DNA of 64,000 bases from Gemmatimonadota bacterium. Its GTDB lineage: Bacteria > Gemmatimonadota > Gemmatimonadetes > Gemmatimonadales > GWC2-71-9. The position numbers and the translations under genes are program-made. How positions within the stretch are numbered: the stretch's first letter is position 1; the number at the start of each line of letters is the position of its first letter. Below the pieces are notes generated by a model. The model did not search any database. It was given only the letters and a program-made list of their open reading frames with translations, and had not been told where the DNA came from. Below, in pieces: positions 7,926-15,904 of this stretch. The DNA is taken from NCBI GenBank assembly GCA_016720805.1, contig JADKJZ010000002.1, forward strand, positions 186,001 through 250,000, given 5' to 3'.

Positions 7926-10646
7926 ATGCGCGTCTGCAGCCTTGCCACACTCGCTTCACTGCTCCTCGTCGCCGCCTGCAAGGACAGCGGTACCACCACG
8001 CCCGGTGCGACCGTGGCGAGCGTCACCCTCAATCAGAATGCCGCGACGCTCACGCCCGGCGGAAGCGTGACACTCACCGCAACCGCACGTGATGCCGACG
8101 GGGACGCGATCACCGGACAGACGATCGCCTGGTCGAGCAGCGCGCCCACCGTGGCAACGGTCTCCGGTGGCGTGGTGAGTGCGCTCGCCGTTGGCGCAAC
8201 CACCATCACCGCATCGAACAGTGGCAAGAGCACCACGGCTTCGATCACCGTGACGGCCGCACCGCCCGCGTCGGTTACGATCGCGCCGAATCCGGTCGAT
8301 CTCCCCTTGGGGATGCAGGTGCAACTGACCGGCGTCGCCAAGGATGCCCTCGGCAACGCATTGCCGGGGAAAGCGATCACCTGGACATCGTCGGCTGGCG
8401 GCGTTGCGACCATTGCACCGACGACGGGCCTGGTGAGCTCCGTTGCGATCGGCGCCACCATCATAACCGCGACGAGCGAAGGCATCACCGCACAGATGAC
8501 CCTCAACGTGCGCAGCGATCCCTCGACCCGCACCATGGCGACTGCCACCGGCGGCGGCACGACCTATGTTCCGGGGCGCGGCGTGTACGTGGTTCCTCTT
8601 TCGACCGTGTCGACCTGTGCGATTGCCACCACGCAACGCGCCTACTGCTGGGGTCAGAACTACATCGGCGAACTCGGCGACGGCACCTATCTCGACCGCG
8701 CCGTCCCCACCCCCGTGTCGCTCCCGGCATCACTCCTGGCGATCACCGTCGGTCAGCTCCACGCCTGTGCCCTCGACACCTCGAAGCACGCCTGGTGCTG
8801 GGGCAACAACTCGGCCGGCCAGTTCGGCAATGGCGGCACGCAGAGTAGCCCGGTCCCCGTGGCCGCAGGCGGGGTGCACAGTTTCAATGACATTGCGGCC
8901 GGCAACAATTTCGTCTGCGGAATCACCACGGCGGCGGCAACGTACTGCTGGGGCAGCAGTGATCACGGATCACTCGGCAATGGCGTCGTCGGACTCAACT
9001 CCCCCGCAACCGTGAACTCCACTCCGATTCGGATCACTGGCGACCCGGGCCTCGTGTCGCTCAGCGCCGGATCATATTCCGCCTGCGGCCTCACGGCCCT
9101 GGGAGCGGCATGGTGCTGGGGCTCTTATGAGCTCTTCGCTTCACCCGGCAGCACGGTGTTCCCGAAGCTGGTGACCGGCGGGCCCGCCTTCGCGAAAATC
9201 TCGGTCGGTGTCAATCACCGCTGCGCACTCAGCATGGACCGACACCTGTACTGCTGGGGTGAGAACTACGCCGGTCAGCTCGGTGATGGCACCACGACCA
9301 CGCGCCTCACGCCGACGCTGATCGCCGCCGCAACCACCTGGCGCTCGGTGTCGGCAGGAAATACGGGCACCTGCGCGATCGCGACCGACGGCCGCACCTT
9401 CTGCTGGGGGCAGAATGCACTGGCAACCGGGGTCAGCGGGCTGGTGCCGAGTCAGGTGACCGGCGCACCGGCCTACGCGGTCGTGAGTGCGGGCGTGTCA
9501 CAGACGTGCGGCATCACGCTCGAAGGCAGCGGATACTGCGCGGGGCGGCGCGGCGGCCTGGGCAATGGCGAATTCTTCTATGCCGCGGCGCCAGTGCAGG
9601 TGCTGAGCGCCAGCAACGCGGTCGATATCGCGCGCGGCTATCCAGCAGGGTGCTATGTCAGTACCGCAAAGCTGGTCCAGTGCTGGGCCGAGACGCCTGA
9701 TGCGACCAGCGCGCGCCTCCCGTCGTTCGGATCACTGGCGGTCAAGGCGGTGACGATGCGTGCGCTCTTCGAAGAGGGCAGCGGCGGCTGTGCCATCCGG
9801 GACGCGGACAGCAGAGTGGTGTGCTGGGGAAGCAACAACTTCGGTGAACTCGGCAACGGCACCACCACGACGGCCGCGACTCCGACCCTGATCGCATCGA
9901 CGAGGTCGTTCGTCTCAGTCGCCTCCGCGCTCTTCAGCGCGTGCGGAACCACCACGGCAAAGGAGCTCTTCTGCTGGGGTGGCCGACCAGGGGTCGGCTC
10001 CGCATTCCTCACGCCGGTGCAGATGCAGGCGGGGATCAATTTCACTTCGGTCTGGGGCACGGGCGGCGACATCTGTGCCATCTCCGATGTCGGGAAGGCC
10101 TACTGCGGCACACTCCCCAACGTGCCGACGCTGGTTGCTGGATCGCAGCAATGGATGGCGATGACGACTGGCAACGATTTCAAGTGTGGCCTCACCAGCA
10201 CCAACGATGCGTGGTGCATGGGGAGCAATGCGCTGGGGCAACTCGGCGACGGCACCGCGACGGATCGCACCGTCATGACGGCAGTCGCTGGTGGACTCAA
10301 GTTCTCACAACTCGTGGGTGGCAATGCCTCAGCGTGCGGACTGACGCTTGCCGGCGCCGCCTACTGCTGGGGAGACGGACAGAACGGTGCACTCGGCGCA
10401 GCGCCTGGCGTGTCATCGCTGGTGCCGAGGGCCGTGCCAGGCGGACTCGTCTTCACGAAGCTTGCCTCGAGCTGGTCCGGCACCTGTGGTGTGACCAGTG
10501 CCGCCACGGTGTACTGCTGGGGAGATCGCACGTCCAGTGGGCTGGGCAATGGGGAAACCGATTCGCGGCCGACACCAGTCCCGATGACGGGAGGGACGCG
10601 CTTCCTGCTGTATGAGCCAGGAAGCGCGGGGTTCCGGGCGCAGTAG
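7926..10646 (+). CDS. large lipoprotein with BIG2 domains and RCC1-like repeats
   Basis: ATG 7926 was chosen because it begins a clean lipoprotein signal (MRVCSLATLASLLLVAACK); an upstream in-frame ATG at 7872 would only prepend polar sequence. The 906-residue product has two BIG2 domains, then about a dozen RCC1-like blades with the Cys-x-Trp-Gly signature (YCWGQN, WCWGNN, YCWGSS, YCWGEN). It is a longer paralogue of the gene directly upstream, 60 bp away on the same strand, suggesting tandem duplication with unequal blade number. Likely cell-surface; binding partner unknown. Confidence 0.85.
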   Translation: MRVCSLATLASLLLVAACKDSGTTTPGATVASVTLNQNAATLTPGGSVTLTATARDADGDAITGQTIAWSSSAPTVATVSGGVVSALAVGATTITASNSGKSTTASITVTAAPPASVTIAPNPVDLPLGMQVQLTGVAKDALGNALPGKAITWTSSAGGVATIAPTTGLVSSVAIGATIITATSEGITAQMTLNVRSDPSTRTMATATGGGTTYVPGRGVYVVPLSTVSTCAIATTQRAYCWGQNYIGELGDGTYLDRAVPTPVSLPASLLAITVGQLHACALDTSKHAWCWGNNSAGQFGNGGTQSSPVPVAAGGVHSFNDIAAGNNFVCGITTAAATYCWGSSDHGSLGNGVVGLNSPATVNSTPIRITGDPGLVSLSAGSYSACGLTALGAAWCWGSYELFASPGSTVFPKLVTGGPAFAKISVGVNHRCALSMDRHLYCWGENYAGQLGDGTTTTRLTPTLIAAATTWRSVSAGNTGTCAIATDGRTFCWGQNALATGVSGLVPSQVTGAPAYAVVSAGVSQTCGITLEGSGYCAGRRGGLGNGEFFYAAAPVQVLSASNAVDIARGYPAGCYVSTAKLVQCWAETPDATSARLPSFGSLAVKAVTMRALFEEGSGGCAIRDADSRVVCWGSNNFGELGNGTTTTAATPTLIASTRSFVSVASALFSACGTTTAKELFCWGGRPGVGSAFLTPVQMQAGINFTSVWGTGGDICAISDVGKAYCGTLPNVPTLVAGSQQWMAMTTGNDFKCGLTSTNDAWCMGSNALGQLGDGTATDRTVMTAVAGGLKFSQLVGGNASACGLTLAGAAYCWGDGQNGALGAAPGVSSLVPRAVPGGLVFTKLASSWSGTCGVTSAATVYCWGDRTSSGLGNGETDSRPTPVPMTGGTRFLLYEPGSAGFRAQ

Positions 10647-10730
10647 AACGAGACACGAGAGACGACTGGTGCGGCCCCTCTAGAAGCCGCACTGGATTCT
10701 CCAGGTGGTAGCCCTCGGGTGACATTGCTC

Positions 10731-10794
10731 CCGCACGGCGTGCGTTGTTGCGGCCGAGGCGTGAGGCCCCGACCGGAACAAACGCTTGTTCGGC
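10731..10794 (-). repeat. attC: attC remnant
   Basis: The right half (GGCGTGAGGCCCCGACCGG, then AACGCTTGTTCGGC) is well conserved with core GTTCGGC at 10788-10794. The left half keeps GGCGTGCG but has lost the TAAC core. It is the 3' site of the following barrel-like cassette and is probably inactive. Confidence 0.65.
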
Positions 10795-10811
10795 AACGCC
10801 GGTCAGGCTCG

Positions 10812-11381
10812 TCACCTCGACCACGCCAGACCGAGCCCCGCTGACACGAGATGCATGTCCTTGCGATACACACCGGCGCCGGCCATCCCACCTAGCGAGC
10901 GATCATAGCCGGCCCAGAGGACCGGGCGCAGCGTAGAGCGGACGGGGAGCAGCGTACCGATGGCCACCGAGGCAGCGGGCGCTCGGCGAACTGAATTCTC
11001 GCCACAACCCGACGCGCCCTGGAGGCACAACGTCGGTGTCGACCAGAAGGCCACGCCCCCGCTGACGCGGACGAACAGGCCCGCGCGCGGGATGACAGAG
11101 CCAATCACCCCGGCAGAGATCGTTGAGAAGCCCTCGGAGGGATTCGTCCATCGGATCCCGCCGAGCCACGGCCGGAGCCGGTGACCAGTCGGCAGACTGG
11201 CGCTGACTGTTCCTGCCCAGCCCCCTTCCGGAAAACCACTCAGGCACGTGGCGCATTTCCACGCGAACCCTCCGCGTGCGGCGCCAACACTGAGCGTGGG
11301 GAGATTCGGTGAGACACTCTGCGCGACGCCGACGCGGATGACGAAGAGCGTGGAGAGCAAGGTCAAGTTGAGAGTGCGCAA
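10812..11381 (-). CDS. secreted, probably beta-barrel, hypothetical protein
   Basis: The 189-residue protein has a signal peptide (MRTLNLTLLSTLFVIRVGVAQ) and then alternating short strands rich in Gly, aromatic residues and polar turns (GGWAGTVSAS, RPVLWAGYDRS, a terminal LVSAGLGLAWSR). This pattern and the C-terminal hydrophobic strand suggest a small outer-membrane barrel. Four cysteines occur, including WKCATCLSG. No family is recognised. The stop is 17 bp from the attC remnant on its left and the start is near the attC on its right, so it is a properly oriented cassette gene. Confidence 0.6.
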   Translation of the reverse strand: MRTLNLTLLSTLFVIRVGVAQSVSPNLPTLSVGAARGGFAWKCATCLSGFPEGGWAGTVSASLPTGHRLRPWLGGIRWTNPSEGFSTISAGVIGSVIPRAGLFVRVSGGVAFWSTPTLCLQGASGCGENSVRRAPAASVAIGTLLPVRSTLRPVLWAGYDRSLGGMAGAGVYRKDMHLVSAGLGLAWSR

Positions 11382-11398
11382 AGGAGCTCCTTCCGATT

Positions 11399-11462
11399 GC
11401 CTAACGTCGTGCGTTTCTGCCTCGGGGCTTCTGGACTCGTCCGCAGCAAGCGCGGGTTAGAC
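11399..11462 (-). repeat. attC: attC site, 64-bp short form
   Basis: Cores are GCCTAAC (11399-11405) and GTTAGAC (11456-11462). The L-boxes GTCGTGCG and CCGCAGCAAGCG match the array family and the central loop is short. The stop codon of the VOC gene on the right overlaps its inner core. Confidence 0.85.
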
Positions 11463-11849
11463 GGCCTGCTCACGGAATTGAAGCACGTTGCCTTCCGGAT
11501 CAATGCCATCGCACACCTTCACGCCGTTGTACAGCCACTCCTTCTCTATCCCATTCAGAAGACCACCATGCGTCTCGGCCGCCGTGCGTACCTTGGCGAT
11601 ACTGGGTACGAAGAACACCAATTTCACGGCAGCGTCCGCTCGGCGAACGGGGGGCGCAGCAATGTGAATCCTCGCCGCGATGTGGTTCGGCATGGTTCGG
11701 ACCACGAGCTGAAAGCCTGGCGACTCGAGCCGCACGTGCTCCTCGTCATGCTCCGCCAGTGTGAGGCCGAGGATGGCGGCGTAGAAGGACGCGACAAGTG
11801 CCATATCCTTCGAATAGAGAACTGCACCCGCTCTGAGGCCCTCGCTCAC
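11457..11849 (-). CDS. VOC family protein, cassette gene
   Basis: This is a 130-residue VOC-superfamily protein: AGAVLYSKDMALVASFYAAI, LGLTLAEHDEEHVRLESPG, and a C-terminal DPEGNVLQFREQAV strand with the usual metal-site Glu context. The GTG start at 11849 lies 42 bp from the upstream attC. The stop TAA is formed by the CTAA of the attC core, so the cassette leaves no spacer. It is only distantly similar to the VOC gene at 5449-5811. Specific activity is unknown. Confidence 0.8.
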   Translation of the reverse strand: MSEGLRAGAVLYSKDMALVASFYAAILGLTLAEHDEEHVRLESPGFQLVVRTMPNHIAARIHIAAPPVRRADAAVKLVFFVPSIAKVRTAAETHGGLLNGIEKEWLYNGVKVCDGIDPEGNVLQFREQAV

Positions 11850-11890
11850 GTTTCTTGCTCCGCTCCGAGTAGTGCTGGTGAGTCTTGAAC

Positions 11891-11954
11891 GTCTAACGGC
11901 GTGCGTTTCTGCGGCGAGGCATCAGGCCCCGACCGCAGCACGCGCTGGTTAGGC
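11891..11954 (-). repeat. attC: attC site, 64-bp short form
   Basis: Cores are GTCTAAC (11891-11897) and GTTAGGC (11948-11954), with GGCGTGCGTTTCTGCGG on the left and CCGCAGCACGCGCTG on the right. The outer core matches the inner core of the next site leftward (GTTAGAC), as expected for the two ends of one cassette. Confidence 0.88.
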
Positions 11955-11963
11955 GGCTTGCCG

Positions 11964-13160
11964 TCACCCTGATGCCCTTGCAATGCGATACCTCCCCACG
12001 CCCTGAAGCCCGCTCTCGTCTTCCTCGAGCGTCCAGATCTGGTCTCGATCTGCCACTTGAAGGATTGCAGACTTCGGGAGCTGGAGCGTCCCGACATGGC
12101 GCCCCGTGGCATCCAGTACCCACCACAAGTGGCCTCCGCCGGCCGTGTCGAGCTCAAGCCACACCGATCGGTCTCGGCCGACCACAAGCCCCAGCAGCGG
12201 CGGGAAATACTCCCGGAGCTTCATCGTGCGATAGAGAGGTACGTTTTCTGGGTGTGACGTATGGGACATCCGAAACGCGAGGACACTGTCCGCGAACGCC
12301 CGGGTGAGTGCCCGAGCCGGCACGGGAAGCTCTCGAGTGAAGACCGTGCCCCCGGCGCTGTCGATCGCCGTCACCCGGGCTCGGACATTGCCGATCTTCT
12401 CGCCGACGGCCAAGGCAGAGACGACCCACGATCCATCGTCGGCGAACGCCCTCGTCTCAGGTTCGCAGAAGGGTATCGGTATGCTGCGGCCACCCTTGCC
12501 GAACTCACACGGGTCATCGTCTGACTCCTTCACGACAATCCGCTGCAGGTTGCCGTTCGCATCGAGCTTCACGACTCCACGGAGGTTGCCCCCTTGGTCA
12601 CCGCTCGACGTGCTATTCCGCCATTGCGACAACGCGAGGAATGCGCCGCCTCTAAACATCCGTTGCGGAAACGCGTGGATGAGGCGAACCGCCGACCCAT
12701 CTGGCGCTCTTGCCAAGGGAAAAGCCACCGGCAGTCGGCGGCTTCCCAGCAGGACGCCTTGATCAGAGAACTCCGTGACTCGTCCGAGGACCCGGTCTGG
12801 CACCACGAGCGTATCACCAACCCATTGAACGGGTCCGGGGAGGCGAAACTCTCCGGGCCCTGCTCCGGCCCGCCCCAGCACCCGCTTGGCGCCTGACGCC
12901 GAGTAGACCAGGACCGTACCATCTTCGGGTTGACCAATCGCGATCTGGCCATGGGGCCCGACCGAGAAGTTGCCCACCCGACTCAAGTCCGCTGTGTCCG
13001 GACTGATGAACAGCTCCCGCTTCGCGAGCAGTGTGGCCACCCGAGACTGCGCCGGGAGCGGGTGAGGCATCAGCATCACGGTCAGGACCGCGCTCCAGCC
13101 ACCCACGATCAGGTGGGCGAAACTCCTGGGGCGTGACGCCCGCTGCACGCGGTTCACCAT
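11964..13160 (-). CDS. 6-bladed beta-propeller (NHL-like) secreted protein
   Basis: ATG 13160 is preferred because GGTGAGG lies about seven bases upstream; a GTG at 13172 is also in frame. The 398-residue protein has an N-terminal hydrophobic signal, then propeller repeats with GNFSVGPHGQIAIG, LGRAGAGPGEFRLPGPV, DTLVVPDRVLGRVTEF and a late VGRDRSVWLE. The GPGEF loop is the family hallmark seen in many Gemmatimonadota and Bacteroidota secreted proteins. The stop is 10 bp from the attC, making a single-gene cassette. The broken gene at 3120-4228 is a relative. Confidence 0.75.
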   Translation of the reverse strand: MVNRVQRASRPRSFAHLIVGGWSAVLTVMLMPHPLPAQSRVATLLAKRELFISPDTADLSRVGNFSVGPHGQIAIGQPEDGTVLVYSASGAKRVLGRAGAGPGEFRLPGPVQWVGDTLVVPDRVLGRVTEFSDQGVLLGSRRLPVAFPLARAPDGSAVRLIHAFPQRMFRGGAFLALSQWRNSTSSGDQGGNLRGVVKLDANGNLQRIVVKESDDDPCEFGKGGRSIPIPFCEPETRAFADDGSWVVSALAVGEKIGNVRARVTAIDSAGGTVFTRELPVPARALTRAFADSVLAFRMSHTSHPENVPLYRTMKLREYFPPLLGLVVGRDRSVWLELDTAGGGHLWWVLDATGRHVGTLQLPKSAILQVADRDQIWTLEEDESGLQGVGRYRIARASG

Positions 13161-13198
13161 GATCACCCTCACCAGTATCTGTCCCGCTCAATGCTGCC

Positions 13199-13262
13199 GC
13201 CTAACGGCGTGCGTTCCTGCGGCGAGGCGTCAGGCCAAGAGAGCAGCAAACGCGGGTTAGGC
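13199..13262 (-). repeat. attC: attC site, 64-bp short form
   Basis: Cores are GCCTAAC (13199-13205) and GTTAGGC (13256-13262). The right L-box reads GCAGCAAACGCGG. The stop codon of the membrane-protein gene to the right lies within the inner core. Confidence 0.88.
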
Positions 13263-13754
13263 CGCCTCGTGGGTCCTATGCTCTACGACGAGGCGGCGGC
13301 GATTCGCGGCGGCCATAACGTGCGACACCGCAACCCCCGCGTTGGCGAGCATGAACGCTCCGGTCGCGAGCCCCAACCAACCGGGCGTCGTCGGCGAGCC
13401 AAGGAGAGCGATCCACAGACCGATCGGAATCAGGGGCACGAGGCCCCACGTGACCCCGACGAGGGCGTAGAGTCCTGGCGAGGGGACGCGGGGAGCAACC
13501 CAAGCTTCCAACCACGCCATCGCTGGACGAGCAGCAAGTTCCATCGTCAATGCGACCACACCGCAAAACAGCGCGTGTTGGGCGATCGACGCTCCAACCG
13601 AGGTTGCAGTGCTGGCCCCCGCCCGCCAGACCCCGCCGCCCAACATGACGCCGGCGAAGCTCCACATTCCAACTGCGGGCGCGAGATAATGGGTCAACCA
13701 GACACGAGTGTCGGGGCGGTCCGAAGACGTCTGGAGGTTAGACTCACCCATCAT
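13257..13754 (-). CDS. four-helix membrane protein, cassette gene
   Basis: The 165-residue protein has four strongly hydrophobic segments (about 25-43, 55-72, 92-114, 120-142) and a basic C-terminal tail (NRRRLVVEHR). I do not recognise a family. Its TAA stop is supplied by the CTAA of the attC core, and its start is close to the attC on the right, so the gene fills the cassette completely. A membrane transporter accessory or a phage-type defence membrane protein are possibilities without direct support. Confidence 0.6.
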   Translation of the reverse strand: MMGESNLQTSSDRPDTRVWLTHYLAPAVGMWSFAGVMLGGGVWRAGASTATSVGASIAQHALFCGVVALTMELAARPAMAWLEAWVAPRVPSPGLYALVGVTWGLVPLIPIGLWIALLGSPTTPGWLGLATGAFMLANAGVAVSHVMAAANRRRLVVEHRTHEAA

Positions 13755-13789
13755 GCACCTCCACGGCGTATCGCTGGATTACTAGGTTG

Positions 13790-13904
13790 GCCTAACGGCG
13801 TGCGTTTCTGCGGCGGGGCCTGCCGAGGCCCGCGCGTGCCCTCGTAAGACTACAGCGCGTGGGCCGAGGCGTCAGGCCCCGACCGCAGCAAACGCTTGTT
13901 AGGC
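13790..13904 (-). repeat. attC: attC site, 115-bp long form, consensus-like
   Basis: Cores are GCCTAAC (13790-13796) and GTTAGGC (13898-13904), perfect inverted matches. The L-boxes are GGCGTGCGTTTCTGCGG and CCGCAGCAAACGCTT. This copy is the best representative of the long attC class in this array. Confidence 0.93.
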
Positions 13905-13972
13905 GGCCAGTCGTCGGGCCGATGCACTGAGCGCCTGGTCCATCGCGGCGACGCCGCGAGTGGAACAGCGCG

Positions 13973-14284
13973 CTACTTCGCCTGCGCTCTCCGCCGCCCC
14001 ACAGCCTTCCGCTCCGCCGTGAACGACCACCACGTTTTCGGCTCGCCGCCATTGATGAATGCGGTCACCGAGAGGAACACATCGATGACGCACGGATCCT
14101 GATTCGATCGGGTGATCGCACAGAGCTGATCAAACATTTCGTAGGGGTCGCGCCCCCGCAGATCACGTGGCTGCTCGATGCCCAGCAGTCGTAAATCGCC
14201 GGCAGTGGCCTCACCGACATTGGGGAGGTCAGTGAGTGTGACCACGTTGCTCCGGACGACTTTCGCTGGATTCACTCTGGCCAC
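13973..14284 (-). CDS. Cdd1-like helix-hairpin-helix protein
   Basis: The 103-residue product carries one helix-hairpin-helix, TLTDLPNVGEATAGDLRLLG (about residues 16-35), then PRDLRGRDPYEMFDQLC and DPCVIDVFLSVTAFINGG, a pattern matching the Cdd1/pathogenicity-locus family of about 90 residues sometimes annotated as mitomycin resistance protein. Non-specific DNA binding is likely from the HhH; its physiological role is not established. The start is GTG 14284 with no obvious ribosome-binding site. Stop to attC core is 68 bp, longer than in the neighbouring cassettes. Confidence 0.7.
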   Translation of the reverse strand: MARVNPAKVVRSNVVTLTDLPNVGEATAGDLRLLGIEQPRDLRGRDPYEMFDQLCAITRSNQDPCVIDVFLSVTAFINGGEPKTWWSFTAERKAVGRRRAQAK

Positions 14285-14433
14285 CTTAAGGGGCTAGATG
14301 TAATCGTGCTGCCCAATCCCCACGAACGCTACCGCCGTATGGCAACTCACGGAAGCCGCGGATAACGCCGGGTCCTCCCCGTCCGTCGGCGGCAACCAGA
14401 ATCCAGCGACGCTCATCCCCCGCCGGGCACTTG

Positions 14434-14471
14434 ACGCGTCAGGCCCCGTCCGCAGCAAACGCTTGTTAGCA
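14434..14471 (-). repeat. attC: attC site, right half only
   Basis: GCGTCAGGCCCCGTCCGCAG followed by CAAACGCTT and core GTTAGCA (14465-14471) matches the inner half of the family. No matching left core is visible; GGATAAC at 14360-14366 is a weak candidate. The site is probably decayed. Between 14285 and 14433 nothing else is recognised. Confidence 0.6.
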
Positions 14472-14477
14472 TGCCGA

Positions 14478-14819
14478 CTACGCGGCGAACATCTCCTGGA
14501 GGACCCCCAGCACCCGCTCCAGAGTCGATGGACCGAGCCGCCCGACCTTCTTCGTGAGCCGGGCTCGATCTACGGTCCGCAGCTGGTCAAGCACCACGTG
14601 GCCGGACTTGCCGGCGAAGCGACAGGGAATCCGAAATGGATACGGATGCGGCCCCGTGGTGAGTGGCGCCACGATGAACGTGGTGAGCGCGCCATTCAGC
14701 TCATCGGGTGACACGATCACGCAGGGGCGGGTCTTGCGGATCTCTCGGCCGAGTGTCGGGTCGAGCGCCACGAGGAAGACGTCGCCGCGGGTGACCAGCT
14801 CCGAACTCACCACGTCCAT
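14478..14819 (-). CDS. mazF: MazF/PemK-type endoribonuclease toxin
   Basis: The 113-residue protein has the MazF fold signatures RGDVFLVALDPTLGREIRKT near the N-terminus, RPCVIVSPDELN, and a later VVLDQLRTVDRARL, corresponding to the conserved Arg and acidic positions of the RNase site. MazF family toxins cleave mRNA at short sequence motifs. It overlaps the upstream antitoxin by 13 bp, so the two are coupled. The stop lies 6 bp from the attC core. The toxin is full length and looks intact. Confidence 0.85.
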   Translation of the reverse strand: MDVVSSELVTRGDVFLVALDPTLGREIRKTRPCVIVSPDELNGALTTFIVAPLTTGPHPYPFRIPCRFAGKSGHVVLDQLRTVDRARLTKKVGRLGPSTLERVLGVLQEMFAA

Positions 14820-15052
14820 TCATCCTGGTCGAAGGCGGTCGGACGGACGGCGTCGAGCAGGCCCTCCTCGGTCGCCGCCAACTCGGCGGCTGCGGCGGCC
14901 CACCCGGCGCGCGTCGAAGCCAGTGGGCGGATCACCACGGTGTTGCCGTGGACTTCCAGCTGCACGTCCTCGCCGAGTCCGGCCTGCTCGATCAGGAGTT
15001 TGGGCAGGCGGATACCACGGGAATTGCCGATACGGACCAGCTTGGTCTTCAT
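14807..15052 (-). CDS. mazE: MazE-like AbrB-family antitoxin
   Basis: The 81-residue protein begins with a swapped-hairpin AbrB/SpoVT DNA-binding domain (KLVRIGNSRGIRLPKLLIEQ, then VQLEVHGNTVVIRP) and ends in a flexible acidic, Trp-rich tail (DQDEWTW), the usual MazF-binding region. It precedes and overlaps the toxin gene, the classical MazEF order. A perfect 8-bp inverted repeat sits 20 bp upstream and probably serves as its autoregulatory operator. Confidence 0.85.
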   Translation of the reverse strand: MKTKLVRIGNSRGIRLPKLLIEQAGLGEDVQLEVHGNTVVIRPLASTRAGWAAAAAELAATEEGLLDAVRPTAFDQDEWTW

Positions 15053-15071
15053 GGGAGGCTCGGGAAGCGAT

Positions 15072-15090
15072 GTAGTTACAATGTAACTAC
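15072..15090 (-). promoter_or_regulatory. palindromic operator of the MazEF cassette
   Basis: GTAGTTAC-AAT-GTAACTAC is a perfect 8-bp inverted repeat with a 3-bp centre, ending 20 bp before the antitoxin start at 15052. AbrB-type antitoxins bind such dyads. The position between attC and gene suggests the cassette carries its own promoter. Confidence 0.6.
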
Positions 15091-15124
15091 GGTCCCCCCG
15101 GACGCAAGTGACGGGTGTCGGTCA

Positions 15125-15239
15125 CGCTAACGGCGTGCGTTTCTGCGGCGGGGCCTGCCGAGGCCCGCGCGTGCCTCAATGAGTCTACAGCGCGTGGGCC
15201 GAGGCGTCAGGCCCCGACCGCAGCAAACGCTTGTGAGGG
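15125..15239 (-). repeat. attC: attC site, 115-bp long form
   Basis: The outer core is CGCTAAC (15125-15131). The inner core is GTGAGGG (15233-15239), with T to G at the third base of the crossover triplet. The interior is almost identical to the copy at 13790-13904 apart from the loop sequence CTCAATGAGTC. Confidence 0.85.
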
Positions 15240-15536
15240 CTACGACTCCAAGGTGTGCTCCTCGAACATCCGCCGACCATGCCGGATACTCAAGATGAAC
15301 ACGTGCTTCGGGTCACGACGGTACATCACGCGATAGGGCCGCACGATCAGTTCCCGGAGCTCAGGGCGACCCACTTCAGGAATCGCCCGGCCGCCATCGG
15401 GAAACTCGGCGAGCGTCGCGACTCCCGCGAGTAGCTGGTCGAGCCAACGCACTGCCGCCGTGGGTCGGTCGGCTTGGATGTACGCAAAGGCCTCGGCAGC
15501 CTGGTGCTCGGCCAAGGCGGTCCACGTGACCTTCAC
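15240..15536 (-). CDS. RelE/ParE family toxin
   Basis: The 98-residue toxin shows ParE-type features: WTALAEHQAAEAFAYI at the N-terminus, LAEFPDGGRAIPEV, then LRELIVRPYRVMYR and a C-terminal VFILSIRHGRRMFE. The last motifs, R-x-Y-R-V-x-Y and RHGRR, are typical of ParE/RelE-fold toxins that poison gyrase or ribosomes; which target applies is not decidable here. The GTG start overlaps the antitoxin stop (GTGA). The stop codon abuts the attC core directly. Confidence 0.82.
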   Translation of the reverse strand: MKVTWTALAEHQAAEAFAYIQADRPTAAVRWLDQLLAGVATLAEFPDGGRAIPEVGRPELRELIVRPYRVMYRRDPKHVFILSIRHGRRMFEEHTLES

Positions 15537-15814
15537 TTGAGCAGGCGGGCCTTGAGTCGACGGGCCACGACACTGTGCGGTGCCACCTTACCGGCCTCGA
15601 TCTGGCCTTCGGCAGTCCGGATATCACGTAGCAACGCGACCTCGTCCAACAGAGCCTCATACACCCCAACGTCCAGCAGCACCGCGGCACTGCGTCCGTG
15701 CTGGGTGAGGACGACCGGGCGCTTGGTGCTCTGGACCTGATCGAGAAAGGCGGAGGCGTTGGCCCGGAATTCGGTGACCGGTCGGACGTCAGTGGAGGGG
15801 CGGATGCGGGACAT
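15533..15814 (-). CDS. Phd/YefM family antitoxin
   Basis: The start is ATG 15814, with GGAG eight bases upstream; the ATG at 15841 would overlap the operator. The 93-residue protein has DVRPVTEFRANASAFLDQVQ and RPVVLTQHGRSAAVLLDVGV, the two core motifs of Phd/YefM antitoxins, then a charged C-terminal tail expected to wrap the toxin. It precedes the ParE-like toxin with a 4-bp overlap. Its promoter has a TTGCTG -35 and TATACT -10 separated by 17 bp, embedded in an inverted repeat. Confidence 0.82.
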   Translation of the reverse strand: MSRIRPSTDVRPVTEFRANASAFLDQVQSTKRPVVLTQHGRSAAVLLDVGVYEALLDEVALLRDIRTAEGQIEAGKVAPHSVVARRLKARLLK

Positions 15815-15840
15815 GCGGGCTCCGGGATAAGGACGTTGCA

Positions 15841-15881
15841 ACGTACAGTATACCGTACGTCCGTCTGCCCAGCAAGTCAGG
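15841..15881 (-). promoter_or_regulatory. promoter and operator of the Phd/ParE-like cassette
   Basis: On the minus strand a TTGCTG hexamer, 17-bp spacer and TATACT hexamer (about 15847-15852) precede the antitoxin start. The -10 lies inside an inverted repeat ACGTAC (15841-15846) / GTACGT (15855-15860), suited to autorepression by the Phd-type antitoxin. Confidence 0.55.
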
Positions 15882-15904
15882 CCACATCACGATGTCGGTC
15901 GTTA

